Shown here in pieces: positions 18,261 to 26,979 of a stretch of DNA of 64,000 nt. This DNA is from Pseudomonas sp. stari2 (GTDB lineage Bacteria; Pseudomonadota; Gammaproteobacteria; Pseudomonadales; Pseudomonadaceae). The notes beneath the pieces were generated by a model that saw nothing but the letters and a program-made list of their open reading frames with translations, ran no database searches and was not told the origin of the DNA. Both the position numbers and the translations under genes were made by a program. Within the stretch, counting starts at the first letter, position 1; each line of letters begins with the position of its first letter. The stretch lies in the NCBI RefSeq assembly GCF_040760005.1, contig NZ_CP099760.1, positions 5,922,001-5,986,000 of the forward strand. The letters are read 5' to 3'.

Positions 18261-20066
18261 TTAGTAGCCCAGTGCGAAGTCTTCTTCTTTCATGTCCATC
18301 AGGTTGTTGGCGCCCGACAACATGGTGGCTACGTGCGTACGGGTACGCGGCAGGATGCGCTGGAAGTAGAAGCGCGCGGTTTGCAGCTTGGCGGTGTAGA
18401 ACGCCTCGTCGGTGGTGCCGGCAGCCAGTTTTTCAGCAGCCAGACGCGCCATGTCAGCCCAGAAGTAGGCCAGGCAGGCGTAACCGGAGTACATCAGGTA
18501 GTCCACAGAGGCCGCGCCGACTTCTTCGCGATCTTTCATGGCGGCCATACCGACCTTCATGGTCAGCTCGCCCCACTCTTTGTTCAGTGCAGCCAACGGT
18601 GCGACGAATTCTTTGACGGCTTCGTTGCCTTCGTTGTTCTGACAGAACTTGTGGACGATCTTGGTGAAGCCCTTCAAAGCCTCGCCCTGAGTCATCAGCA
18701 CTTTACGGCCCAGCAGGTCGAGTGCCTGGATGCCGGTGGTGCCTTCGTACAGCATCGAGATGCGGCTGTCGCGAACGTTCTGCTCCATGCCCCACTCGGC
18801 GATGAAGCCGTGGCCGCCGTAGATCTGTACGCCGTGGTTGGCGGATTCGAAACCGACTTCGGTCATGAACGCTTTGGCGATCGGAGTCATGAAGGCCAGC
18901 AGTGCGTCGGCTTTCTTCTTCTCTTCTTCGTCCACGCCGTACTTGACGATGTCGACCTGTTTGGCGGTGAAGTACACCATCGCACGGTTGCCTTCGGCGA
19001 ATGCCTTCATGGTCAACAGCATGCGACGTACGTCTGGGTGAACGATGATCGGGTCAGCCGCTTTGTCCGGCGCTTTCGGGCCAGTCAGGGAACGCATTTG
19101 CAGGCGATCGCGAGCGTACTTCAGGCCACCCTGGAAGCCGATTTCGGCGTGAGCCAGACCCTGCAGCGCGGTCCCCAGACGTGCGGTGTTCATGAAGGTG
19201 AACATGCAGTTCAGGCCTTTGTTCGCCGGGCCGATCAGGAAACCGGTCGCGCCGTCGAAGTTCATCACGCAAGTCGCGTTGCCGTGGATGCCCATCTTGT
19301 GTTCGATCGAACCACAGTTCACGGCGTTGCGTGCACCGACGGTGCCGTCGGCGTTCGGCAGGAACTTGGGAACGATGAACAGGGAAATGCCTTTGGTACC
19401 GGCCGGTGCATCCGGCAGGCGGGCCAGCACGATGTGGACGATGTTGTCGGCCATGTCGTGTTCACCGGCCGAGATGAAGATCTTGGTACCGGAGACTTTG
19501 TAGGAACCGTCGGCCTGAGGTTCGGCCTTGGTGCGCAGCATGCCCAGGTCGGTGCCGCAGTGCGGTTCGGTCAGGCACATGGTGCCGGTCCATTCGCCGG
19601 AGACCAGTTTGGTCAGATAGGCTTCTTGCTGCTCTGGAGTGCCGTGCTCGGAGATGGTGTTCATCGCGCCGTGCGACAGGCCCGGGTACATGCCCCACGA
19701 CCAGTTCGCTTCGCCGACCATTTCGCTGACAGCCAGACCCAACGACTCAGGCAGACCCTGACCGCCGTGCTCGACGTCATGCGCCAGGCTTGGCCAGCCG
19801 CCTTCCACGAATTGCTTGTAGGCCTCTTTGAAACCGGTCGGGGTTTTCACCCCGGACTCGCTCCAGGTGCAGCCCTCGGTGTCACCCACGCGGTTCAGCG
19901 GTGCCAGCACCTGCTCACAAAACTTGGCGCCCTCTTCGAGAATGGCGTCAACCATGTCCGGCGTTGCCTCTGCGCACGCTGGAAGGCTCTGATAGTGCGC
20001 TTCGTAGCCGAGCAGTTCGTCACGAACGAAGCGAATATCACGCAAGGGGGCCTTGTAGTCAGGCAT
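18261..20066 (-). CDS. fadE: FadE-type acyl-CoA dehydrogenase (paralogue 3, 601 aa), PsrA-controlled
   Basis: Third long acyl-CoA dehydrogenase, 601 residues: [19 protein letters not shown] start, flavin segment [13 protein letters not shown], catalytic region [14 protein letters not shown]. By position next to the bio cluster it matches PA0506, a long-chain enzyme in P. aeruginosa (from memory). A PsrA-type operator lies 62 bp upstream of the ATG, so derepression by long-chain acyl-CoA/fatty acid is expected. A strong terminator follows, so it is a single-gene unit. Confidence 0.93.
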   Translation of the reverse strand: MPDYKAPLRDIRFVRDELLGYEAHYQSLPACAEATPDMVDAILEEGAKFCEQVLAPLNRVGDTEGCTWSESGVKTPTGFKEAYKQFVEGGWPSLAHDVEHGGQGLPESLGLAVSEMVGEANWSWGMYPGLSHGAMNTISEHGTPEQQEAYLTKLVSGEWTGTMCLTEPHCGTDLGMLRTKAEPQADGSYKVSGTKIFISAGEHDMADNIVHIVLARLPDAPAGTKGISLFIVPKFLPNADGTVGARNAVNCGSIEHKMGIHGNATCVMNFDGATGFLIGPANKGLNCMFTFMNTARLGTALQGLAHAEIGFQGGLKYARDRLQMRSLTGPKAPDKAADPIIVHPDVRRMLLTMKAFAEGNRAMVYFTAKQVDIVKYGVDEEEKKKADALLAFMTPIAKAFMTEVGFESANHGVQIYGGHGFIAEWGMEQNVRDSRISMLYEGTTGIQALDLLGRKVLMTQGEALKGFTKIVHKFCQNNEGNEAVKEFVAPLAALNKEWGELTMKVGMAAMKDREEVGAASVDYLMYSGYACLAYFWADMARLAAEKLAAGTTDEAFYTAKLQTARFYFQRILPRTRTHVATMLSGANNLMDMKEEDFALGY

Positions 20067-20126
20067 AGCGATAAACCTCTGCTGATGTAACCGGGAATGA
20101 ACGACCGCATTGATTTGTTGTGACGG

Positions 20127-20153
20127 TCAAACAGTTGTTTGAAACATACGTTT
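20127..20153. promoter_or_regulatory. PsrA-type operator upstream of fadE
   Basis: CAAAC-AGTT-GTTTG (20128-20141) matches the published PsrA consensus (G/C)AAAC-N2-4-GTTTG/C exactly. It is followed by an overlapping near-match GAAAC-ATAC-GTTTA (20141-20154). PsrA is the fatty-acid-responsive TetR-family repressor of Pseudomonas beta-oxidation genes. Confidence 0.82.
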
Positions 20154-20290
20154 ACGCCGAAATCTTGTCAAGCGTCGATCTTTTGCCATTCGTCATCACA
20201 TTTTTCGAACACCGGACACAGCAACGCGACATGCGCCCGAACGAGCCATGTGCAATGAAAAAAGATTAGTTGAGGGAGAAGGACTTACAA

Positions 20291-20320
20291 CGAAAAACGC
20301 CGCGAACAGTCGCGGCGTCT
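20291..20320 (-). terminator. Terminator of the 98-residue gene
   Basis: Stem ACGCCGCGA-ACAG-TCGCGGCGT with AAAAA on its left, a U-tract in minus-strand RNA, 24 bp past the stop at 20342. Confidence 0.82.
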
Positions 20321-20341
20321 GGCAAAGCGGGTATCAGAAAA

Positions 20342-20638
20342 TCAGGCGAACGTATCGATGATCGTACCGAGCATTTCATCGGATGCCTTGGCGACTTTCG
20401 TGCCCAGTTCCACTTGAAACTTGCCCTGGGCCATCTCGGCCATGGCGCTGCCCGGATCCATTTGCTGGCTGCGATCCACGCCGCGCAGGCGATCGATCTG
20501 GGCTTCGGAGGACTGGCTGGTGACCGAACGCTCAATGGTGTTGTTGGCGATCTGGCTGGCAGCCTGATCGACGCGGTTCTGCCCGGTCTGAATGCTGCTC
20601 AGACCTGCATAAAAAGCTGTGTTTCCGGAGATTTCCAT
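20342..20638 (-). CDS. Small protein with flagellar rod/hook-like ends (98 aa)
   Basis: Protein of 98 residues without signal peptide or membrane segment. The N-terminal part (YAGLSSIQTGQNRVDQAASQIANNTI) resembles the first helix of flagellar rod/hook proteins, including their ANN motif. The C terminus (VAKASDEMLGTIIDTFA) resembles their last helix, which typically ends ADEMLGTLLDL. The two are joined by only about 45 residues, with no globular domain. Start chosen at ATG 20638; ATG 20650 is also in frame. It corresponds to the hypothetical gene between bioD and the acyl-CoA dehydrogenase in P. aeruginosa (memory). Function unknown. Confidence 0.75.
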   Translation of the reverse strand: MEISGNTAFYAGLSSIQTGQNRVDQAASQIANNTIERSVTSQSSEAQIDRLRGVDRSQQMDPGSAMAEMAQGKFQVELGTKVAKASDEMLGTIIDTFA

Positions 20639-20744
20639 GGGAGCTCTCATCCTTGGGAAGGATCAATGGGTGCCATTGAACCAGAGGCGTCAGAAAAACA
20701 CCCGTCAAAAACACTAATGGCACAGTGCCTTGTCATAGCCAAAA

Positions 20745-21425
20745 TCAGTCGAGCAGATCCAGTTGCAAGTGATCGGCGACCGCCTCGGCGCTGACCGCCT
20801 TGAGTTTCGGCACCCGCCCGAGGCACGGCGCCGGAATGCGCTCGGCAAGCGTCGCCAGGTTTTCTTCCAGTCGCGAGGTCTTCGGATCGATGATGTTCGC
20901 CACCCATCCCGCCAGTTGCAACCCGTCCCGGGCAATCGCCTCGGCCGTCAGCAATGCATGGCTGATGCAACCCAGACGCACGCCCACCACCAGAATCACC
21001 GGCAACTGCAACGCAATCGCCAGGTCCGACAGATTGTCCTGATCTGCCAACGGCACCCGCCACCCGCCCGCGCCTTCAATCAGTGTGAAGTCGGCGTTCA
21101 TCGCCAGAATTTCGCGCATCGGCGCCAGTAGCGACTGCACAGTCAGCGCCACGCCAGCCTCACGGGCCGCCAGATGCGGCGCGATCGCCGGCTCAAACGC
21201 CACCGGATTGACCTGTTGATAAGTCAGCGGCAAAGAGCACTCGGCCTGCAACGCCAGCGCATCCGAATTGCGCAGACCTCTGGGCGTCACGATGCAACCG
21301 GACGCCACAGGCTTGCCCGCCGCCGTACTCAACCCGGCGGATCTGGCGGCATGCAGCAACCCAGCGGCGACAGTCGTCTTGCCGACGTCAGTGTCGGTTC
21401 CGGTGATGAAATAGGCTGCGCTCAT
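20745..21425 (-). CDS. bioD: BioD, dethiobiotin synthetase
   Basis: ATP-dependent carboxylase that closes the ureido ring of dethiobiotin from DAPA and CO2. The protein has 226 residues. The P-loop [10 protein letters not shown] is at 9-18, the family signature, with the GAGGWRVP segment that contributes to the active site. Last gene of bioBFHCD; its start overlaps the bioC stop by four bases. Confidence 0.96.
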   Translation of the reverse strand: MSAAYFITGTDTDVGKTTVAAGLLHAARSAGLSTAAGKPVASGCIVTPRGLRNSDALALQAECSLPLTYQQVNPVAFEPAIAPHLAAREAGVALTVQSLLAPMREILAMNADFTLIEGAGGWRVPLADQDNLSDLAIALQLPVILVVGVRLGCISHALLTAEAIARDGLQLAGWVANIIDPKTSRLEENLATLAERIPAPCLGRVPKLKAVSAEAVADHLQLDLLD

Positions 21426-22234
21426 AAGGGTTTCTCCAACACGGCGTAGACCACCTGATAAGTCGCCGGCAAGCCCTGCAGCTGACGAAACTGCTCGTAA
21501 GCCTCGACCAGCCCCAGAATCCGCGCCCGCCCGGTCAATCCGCCCGGTCGACCGGGGTTCAGGTTATGCGCGCCCAGCGCCTTGAGTTCGTGTGTCAGGC
21601 TGCGCACATCCGGGTAATGCAGCACATGTGGCCGGTTCTCCAGACTGACCGTGCGCAGACCACTGGCCGCGCACAATTGCTCGTACCGGGCGAACTCGCG
21701 AAAGCGGTTGACGTGCACCAGGCCATCGACCTGACGCCAGCTGTCGCGCAATTCGTACAGCGTCCCTACACAAAGACTAGCAAACGCGAAAATCCCCCCC
21801 GGTTTCAGCACCCGGAAGGCTTCGGCGAGCACCGATTCAAAGTCCGCACACCACTGCACGGCGAGGCTGGAAAAGATCAGATCGCAGGTCGAATCCTGCA
21901 ACGGCAAGCGTTCAGCATCGCCGGCGATGAAGTGCGTGGCCCCGCCCAACGGCCGGGCGTGATTGAGCATGCCTTCGGCAATGTCCAGCGCCAGCCCTTC
22001 GTTTCCCGCAAAACGTTCGGCCAGCACCCGGGTGAAATAACCAGTGCCACAGCCAAGATCCAGCCAGCGTGCCGACCGAAAATCCGCCGGCAAACGATTC
22101 AACAGCTGCGTACCGACATCACGCTGCAACTCTGCGACGCTGTCGTAGCTGGGCGCTGCGCGAGAAAAAGAAGCCGCGACCTGGCGCTTGTCAGGCAAGC
22201 CACCGGGCAGCGCCGCAAGAGACAAATCAGTCAT
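21422..22234 (-). CDS. bioC: BioC, malonyl-ACP O-methyltransferase
   Basis: SAM-dependent methyltransferase (270 residues) that methylates malonyl-ACP so that fatty-acid synthesis can build the pimeloyl moiety. Motif I is [16 protein letters not shown]; the N terminus [24 protein letters not shown] is characteristic of BioC. ATG 22234 is preferred over GTG 22246 because it overlaps the bioH stop as ATGACTGA. The 3' end overlaps bioD. Confidence 0.94.
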   Translation of the reverse strand: MTDLSLAALPGGLPDKRQVAASFSRAAPSYDSVAELQRDVGTQLLNRLPADFRSARWLDLGCGTGYFTRVLAERFAGNEGLALDIAEGMLNHARPLGGATHFIAGDAERLPLQDSTCDLIFSSLAVQWCADFESVLAEAFRVLKPGGIFAFASLCVGTLYELRDSWRQVDGLVHVNRFREFARYEQLCAASGLRTVSLENRPHVLHYPDVRSLTHELKALGAHNLNPGRPGGLTGRARILGLVEAYEQFRQLQGLPATYQVVYAVLEKPL

Positions 22235-22958
22235 CACCACACTCACTTAAAAACGCCTGGATCGCCCCCGCCACACCGTGGGGATCTTCCAGAAGAAACG
22301 CATGGCTGGCCTGCTCGATCAGCCCGACCTCGACATCCGCCAGCAACGCGAACAACTCGCCCGCAGCTTCCGCCGGCACCAGCCCGTCCAGCCCGCCAAA
22401 CAAATGCAATTGCGGGCCTCGAAACACCTGCAAGGCATTGCGCGTATCGATCTGCGCCAACAACTCCAGACCCGCCATCAAGGCGATCGGTGAAATGTTC
22501 GGCGCACCGCCCAGCAACAGTCGCGACAAGCCGCGAGAGTCTTGCGCACCCTGAGCGCACAGCAACGAAAAACGCTTGAGGGTCTGGCGCGGATCAGCAC
22601 TGCAACCGGCCAGAAACGCATCGAAGGTTTCCCCCGGCATCGCGCTCGGCCACTGGTCATGGGCCACAAAAGAAGGATTGCTCGCCAATGTCAGCAAGCC
22701 GCAGCAATGTTCACCACGCCGCGCCGCCAGCTCAGAAGCCAGCGTGCCGCCCAGCGACCAGCCCCCCAGCCAGACGTCCTGAGGAATGCGTTCGTCGAGT
22801 TCTTCGAGCCAGTCTTGAAGATCGCTGGATTCCAGCTCCGGCAGCGGTTCGACTTCCACCGTCAGGTGTTCATCGAGCCCACGCAGCGCTGCCGCCAACG
22901 GCTCCAGCGGGGAAACCCCGAGGCCCCAGCCGGGGAGCAGAATCAGTCGATCACGCAT
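22227..22958 (-). CDS. bioH: BioH, pimeloyl-ACP methyl ester esterase
   Basis: Alpha/beta-hydrolase (243 residues) that removes the methyl group from pimeloyl-ACP methyl ester, ending chain elongation. The nucleophile elbow is GGWSLGG, the acid probably in GGLDGLVP, and the histidine in [12 protein letters not shown]. It starts [14 protein letters not shown] and overlaps bioF by 8 bp and bioC by 8 bp. Confidence 0.94.
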   Translation of the reverse strand: MRDRLILLPGWGLGVSPLEPLAAALRGLDEHLTVEVEPLPELESSDLQDWLEELDERIPQDVWLGGWSLGGTLASELAARRGEHCCGLLTLASNPSFVAHDQWPSAMPGETFDAFLAGCSADPRQTLKRFSLLCAQGAQDSRGLSRLLLGGAPNISPIALMAGLELLAQIDTRNALQVFRGPQLHLFGGLDGLVPAEAAGELFALLADVEVGLIEQASHAFLLEDPHGVAGAIQAFLSECGDD

Positions 22959-24129
22959 GGCTTGGCTCCGACTTCAGTTGGGCAAAGCAATCGGCCAGTC
23001 CTTCTAACAATAGTTGCACCTGCGCCTCGCTGTGGGCGGCGGTCAGGGTGACCCGCAGCCGCGCACTGCCGGCAGGCACGGTCGGCGGACGGATCGCGGT
23101 GACCATCAGCCCACGCTCGCGCAGCATCTGTGACAAACGCACGGCGCGACCGGCATCGCCAATCATGATCGGCTGGATCGGCGTGAAGCTGTCCATCAAC
23201 TCCAGACCGATCTGTTCGGCGCCGTGGCGGAACTGGCGGATCAGCGTTCGCAAATGCTCGCGACGCCAGTGCTCGCTGCGCAGCAGCTCCAGGCTTTTCA
23301 ATGTTGCGCAGGCCAGCGCCGGCGGCTGGCTGGTGGTGTAGATGTACGGGCGGGCAAACTGGATCAGGCTTTCGATCAACTCTTCACTGCCGGCGACAAA
23401 CGCGCCCGCCGTGCCGAACGCTTTGCCGAGTGTGCCGACCAGCACCGGCACGTCATCCTGGCTCAAACCGAAATGCTCGACGATCCCGCCACCGTTCGCG
23501 CCCAGAGGACCGAAACCGTGGGCGTCATCGACCATCAACCAAGCGCCTTTGGCCTTGGCTTCCCGGACCAGCGCCGGCAGGTCGGCGAGATCACCGTCCA
23601 TGCTGAACACGCCGTCGGTGACCACCAGCGTATTGCCGGTGGCTTTCTCCAGACGTTTGGCGAGGCTTTCGGCGTCGTTGTGCAGATAACGATTGAAGCG
23701 CGCGCCGGACAACAATCCGGCGTCCAGCAACGACGCATGATTGAGCCGGTCTTCCAGCACCGTATCGCCCTGCCCGACCAACGCCGTGACCGCGCCGAGG
23801 TTGGCCATGTAGCCGGTGGTGAACAACAGCGCACGCGGCCGTCCGGTGAGGTCGGCGAGAGCTTCTTCCAAAGCGTGATGCGGGCCACTATGGCCGATCA
23901 CCAGATGCGAGGCTCCACCGCCGACGCCCCACTTAGAAGCACCGGCGCGCCAGGCTTCGATCACTTGCGGGTGATTGGCCAGGCCCAGGTAATCGTTGTT
24001 GCAGAATGCCAGCAACGGCTGACCGTCGACCACCACTTGCGGCCCCTGGGGGCTTTCAAGCAGCGGTCGCTGGCGATAGAGATTTTCGGCACGACGGGCA
24101 GCAAGGCGTGCGGCGAGATCGAAAGACAT
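22951..24129 (-). CDS. bioF: BioF, 8-amino-7-oxononanoate synthase
   Basis: PLP-dependent alpha-oxoamine synthase joining pimeloyl-ACP with alanine to give KAPA. The protein has 392 residues, normal. The PLP lysine is in [27 protein letters not shown] and [10 protein letters not shown] are conserved family segments. ATG 24129 was chosen ([20 protein letters not shown]); the longer frame to 24321 runs through the bioB-bioF gap and lacks homology. It is second in the operon, after an intercistronic hairpin. Confidence 0.95.
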   Translation of the reverse strand: MSFDLAARLAARRAENLYRQRPLLESPQGPQVVVDGQPLLAFCNNDYLGLANHPQVIEAWRAGASKWGVGGGASHLVIGHSGPHHALEEALADLTGRPRALLFTTGYMANLGAVTALVGQGDTVLEDRLNHASLLDAGLLSGARFNRYLHNDAESLAKRLEKATGNTLVVTDGVFSMDGDLADLPALVREAKAKGAWLMVDDAHGFGPLGANGGGIVEHFGLSQDDVPVLVGTLGKAFGTAGAFVAGSEELIESLIQFARPYIYTTSQPPALACATLKSLELLRSEHWRREHLRTLIRQFRHGAEQIGLELMDSFTPIQPIMIGDAGRAVRLSQMLRERGLMVTAIRPPTVPAGSARLRVTLTAAHSEAQVQLLLEGLADCFAQLKSEPSHA

Positions 24130-24158
24130 GCAAGCCTCACGGGTAGCAAGTGAATCAG

Positions 24159-24183
24159 CAGGCGCTGCCCGAGGCAGCGCCTG
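24159..24183 (-). other. Intercistronic hairpin between bioB and bioF
   Basis: Perfect 11-bp stem CAGGCGCTGCC-CGA-GGCAGCGCCTG in the 67-bp gap between the bioB stop and bioF start. There is no U-tract, so it more likely protects the 3' end of the bioB message or marks a processing site than terminates transcription. Confidence 0.6.
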
Positions 24184-24196
24184 AAAGAACGGACGA

Positions 24197-25252
24197 TCAG
24201 ACTGCCGCGTTGTAGAACTGCTCGCTGCTCTTCTGCTCCACCAGCGCCTGCTCGATGGCGGCCTGATGCACTTCGTCGGCATGTTCTTCGCGGGCTTCCG
24301 GCTGAATGCCCAGACGTGCAAACAGTTGCATGTCCTTATCGGCCTGCGGGTTGGCGGTGGTCAACAGTTTGTCGCCGTAGAAAATCGAGTTGGCGCCGGC
24401 GAAGAACGCCAGGGCCTGCATCTGCTCGTTCATCGCTTCGCGGCCGGCGGACAGGCGCACGTGGGATTGCGGCATGAGGATGCGTGCCACGGCAAGCATG
24501 CGGATGAAGTCGAACGGATCGACGTCGTCGGCGTTTTCCAGCGGTGTACCGGCCACTTTCACCAGCATGTTGATCGGCACCGATTCCGGATGCTCCGGCA
24601 GGTTGGCCAGCTGGATCAACAGGTTCGCGCGGTCATCGAGGGACTCACCCATGCCGAGGATGCCGCCGGAGCAGATTTTCATGCCGGCATCGCGCACGTA
24701 GGCCAGAGTCTGCAGACGCTCGCTGTAGGTGCGGGTGGTGATGATGCTGCCGTAGAACTCCGGCGAGGTGTCGAGGTTGTGGTTGTAGTAGTCGAGCCCG
24801 GCCTTGGCCAGCGCTTCGGTCTGATCTTGATCGAGTCGACCGAGGGTCATGCAGGTTTCCAGGCCCATGGCTTTCACGCCTTCGACCATCTTCAACACGT
24901 ACGGCATGTCCTTGGCCGACGGATGCTTCCACGCCGCGCCCATGCAGAAACGGGTCGAACCGATGGCTTTGGCGCGGGCAGCCTCTTCGAGGACTTTCTG
25001 CACTTCCATCAGTTTTTCTTTTTCCAGCCCGGTGTTGTAGTGACCGGACTGCGGACAGTATTTGCAATCTTCCGGGCAGGCGCCGGTCTTGATCGACAGC
25101 AGGGTAGAAACCTGGACGCGGTTGGCGTCGAAATGCGCGCGGTGCACCGTCTGCGCCTGGAACAGCAAGTCGTTGAATGGCTGAACGAAGAGTGCTTTGA
25201 CTTCGGCTAAAGACCAGTCGTGACGCAGGGTGGCAGTGGTGCTGGCGCTCAT
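24197..25252 (-). CDS. bioB: BioB, biotin synthase
   Basis: Radical-SAM enzyme inserting sulfur into dethiobiotin. The protein has 351 residues. The SAM-cluster cysteines are Cys59, Cys63 and Cys66 (CPEDCKYC), followed by PQSGHYNTG; other family segments are CMGAAWK and [15 protein letters not shown] 25252 gives the usual N terminus; the in-frame start at 25315 is upstream of the probable promoter region. It is the first gene of bioBFHCD and lies downstream of a BirA-type operator. Confidence 0.96.
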   Translation of the reverse strand: MSASTTATLRHDWSLAEVKALFVQPFNDLLFQAQTVHRAHFDANRVQVSTLLSIKTGACPEDCKYCPQSGHYNTGLEKEKLMEVQKVLEEAARAKAIGSTRFCMGAAWKHPSAKDMPYVLKMVEGVKAMGLETCMTLGRLDQDQTEALAKAGLDYYNHNLDTSPEFYGSIITTRTYSERLQTLAYVRDAGMKICSGGILGMGESLDDRANLLIQLANLPEHPESVPINMLVKVAGTPLENADDVDPFDFIRMLAVARILMPQSHVRLSAGREAMNEQMQALAFFAGANSIFYGDKLLTTANPQADKDMQLFARLGIQPEAREEHADEVHQAAIEQALVEQKSSEQFYNAAV

Positions 25253-25343
25253 GGGCGATTCCTTGGTTATGCTTGGCTTGCGCCTGGGGAAACGGAATAC
25301 CCACAGGCACGACACGGATGTTCGGCATATTTAAGGAAGAGAC

Positions 25344-26084
25344 ATGCACTGTCAACCACATCAAGATAGACCGGTTTACATCTGGTTAAATAACAACCAA
25401 CACTGTTTGCTGTGCGATGAGCCGACGGAAACCGAAACACCTCTCTGCGTGGCTTGCGAAACCGATCTGCCCTGGTTGAGCGATCAATGCGTAACGTGTG
25501 CCTTACCACTGCCCGCTACGGGTCTGACGTGCGGTGGCTGTCTCAAGGATCCGCCCGCCTTCGAACACGTGGTGGTGCCCTGGTCCTATGGCTTTCCGGT
25601 GGACAGCCTGATCACCCGCTTCAAGCACAACGCGAAATGGCCGATTGGCCGCCTGCTCGGCGATGTTCTCGGGCAATACCTGCAACATCGCTTCGACGAA
25701 GGTCTGCTGCGCCCGGACGCTTTGTTACCAGTGCCATTGGCGAACAAGCGTCTGCGCCAACGTGGATTCAATCAGGCGGCAATGCTGACGCGGTGGCTCA
25801 GCGAGCAACTGGATCTGCCCTGCGAAGAAAATGTCCTGCGCCGTATTCAAGACACCAGCGCCCAGCAGGCACTCGACGCCAAGGCGCGCAAACGCAACCT
25901 GCGCAACGCCTTCGACCTCTTGCCGGAAGCTCATGTACAAGGCCGGCATCTGGCCTTGGTCGATGATGTGCTGACCACCGGCGCCACTGCTCAGGCATTG
26001 GCCCGGCTGCTGGTGGACGCAGGCGCCACGCGGGTCGACGTCTACTGCCTGGCCCGAACACCGAAACCTGGCGACGCGGCTTGA
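25344..26084 (+). CDS. comF: ComF-family phosphoribosyltransferase-like protein
   Basis: ComF/GntX homologue of 246 residues. An N-terminal zinc-finger-like region has four CxxC pairs (CLLC, CVAC, CVTC, CGGC). The C-terminal phosphoribosyltransferase-type motif is ALVDDVLTTGATAQAL. In naturally competent bacteria ComF is needed for DNA uptake or integration; the exact activity is unsettled. AAGGAAG lies a good distance before ATG 25344, so the start is firm although a BirA-type operator overlaps its first codons. Divergent from the biotin operon. Confidence 0.9.
   Translation: MHCQPHQDRPVYIWLNNNQHCLLCDEPTETETPLCVACETDLPWLSDQCVTCALPLPATGLTCGGCLKDPPAFEHVVVPWSYGFPVDSLITRFKHNAKWPIGRLLGDVLGQYLQHRFDEGLLRPDALLPVPLANKRLRQRGFNQAAMLTRWLSEQLDLPCEENVLRRIQDTSAQQALDAKARKRNLRNAFDLLPEAHVQGRHLALVDDVLTTGATAQALARLLVDAGATRVDVYCLARTPKPGDAA
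25350..25380. promoter_or_regulatory. BirA-type biotin operator overlapping the start of comF
   Basis: TGTCAACC (25350-25357), 15 bases, then GGTTTACA (25373-25380). The arms match the bacterial BirA operator (TTGTAAACC / GGTTTACAA, with GTCAACC a common variant) and the spacing is as expected. It lies 98 bp upstream of bioB. Read on the minus strand, the left arm contains a TTGACA -35 element. The site is inside codons 3-13 of comF. Confidence 0.72.
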
Positions 26085-26142
26085 CTCACACGCGCCAAGC
26101 GGCCAACTTCCTCCTCCATCAACCCAGCACAAAGCACCCGAC

Positions 26143-26907
26143 ATGTCCTTGCCTTCCCTGTTGTCCCAGCACATCGTCCGCCGCCCGCAGCGCATCGCTT
26201 TGCTGCAACACATTGCCGAACAGGGCTCGATCACCCGCGCCGCGAAAAGCGCGGGCCTGAGTTACAAGGCGGCGTGGGATGCCATCGACGAGCTGAACAA
26301 TCTGGCGCAGAAACCCTTGGTCGAACGGGCTGTCGGCGGCAAGGGCGGCGGTGGAGCGAAACTGTCCAGCGAAGGCGAACGGGTGCTGCGTCTTTATCAG
26401 AAGCTGCAAGCCTTGCAGGCACAGGTGCTGGAAGCCGCCGAAGACGCCAGCGATCTGGATTTGCTCGGCCGTTTGATGCTCAGGACCAGCGCGCGTAACC
26501 AATTGCACGGCAAGGTCGTCAGCATCGAGCATCAGGGCCGCAATGACCTGATCCGCCTCGAACTGGCCGAAGGCCTGTGCATCGACGCGCAGATCACCCA
26601 CGACAGCACCGTGCATCTGGAGCTGCAACCGGGTACCGAAGTCGTGGCATTGATCAAGGCTGGCTGGCTTGAATTGTTGGGCAGCGGACAGGCTGCAACA
26701 TCTGGTCACAATCTTCTCGAGGGCACCCTCGAAGCAATTCTCGACGCCGAGGACGGCCCCAGCGAAGTGCGCATCGCCCTGCCCAATGGCCAGACACTCT
26801 GCGCCCTGGCTGAGCCACTGCACCTGCGCACCCACAAACTGACCGTCGAACAACCGGTGCAGGTGCAGTTCTCGCCGTCCAATGTGCTGATCGGCACGCC
26901 GCTTTAG
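26143..26907 (+). CDS. modE: ModE-type molybdate-dependent regulator
   Basis: Molybdate-sensing transcription factor of 254 residues. The N-terminal winged helix (AEQGSITRAAKSAGLSYKAAWDAIDELN) is followed by two TOBE/molybdopterin-binding repeats from about residue 120 (SARNQLHGKVVSIEHQGRND and the second repeat near residue 190). Normally it represses modABC when molybdate is present; no mod genes lie in this window. Same strand as comF, 58 bp apart. Confidence 0.9.
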   Translation: MSLPSLLSQHIVRRPQRIALLQHIAEQGSITRAAKSAGLSYKAAWDAIDELNNLAQKPLVERAVGGKGGGGAKLSSEGERVLRLYQKLQALQAQVLEAAEDASDLDLLGRLMLRTSARNQLHGKVVSIEHQGRNDLIRLELAEGLCIDAQITHDSTVHLELQPGTEVVALIKAGWLELLGSGQAATSGHNLLEGTLEAILDAEDGPSEVRIALPNGQTLCALAEPLHLRTHKLTVEQPVQVQFSPSNVLIGTPL

Positions 26908-26979
26908 CACGGGCTCCTGCAACAAAAGCGTCATCGCCTCTCATTAAGGTGGCTGCCAAAACCAAGCAGGAAGCCTGAT

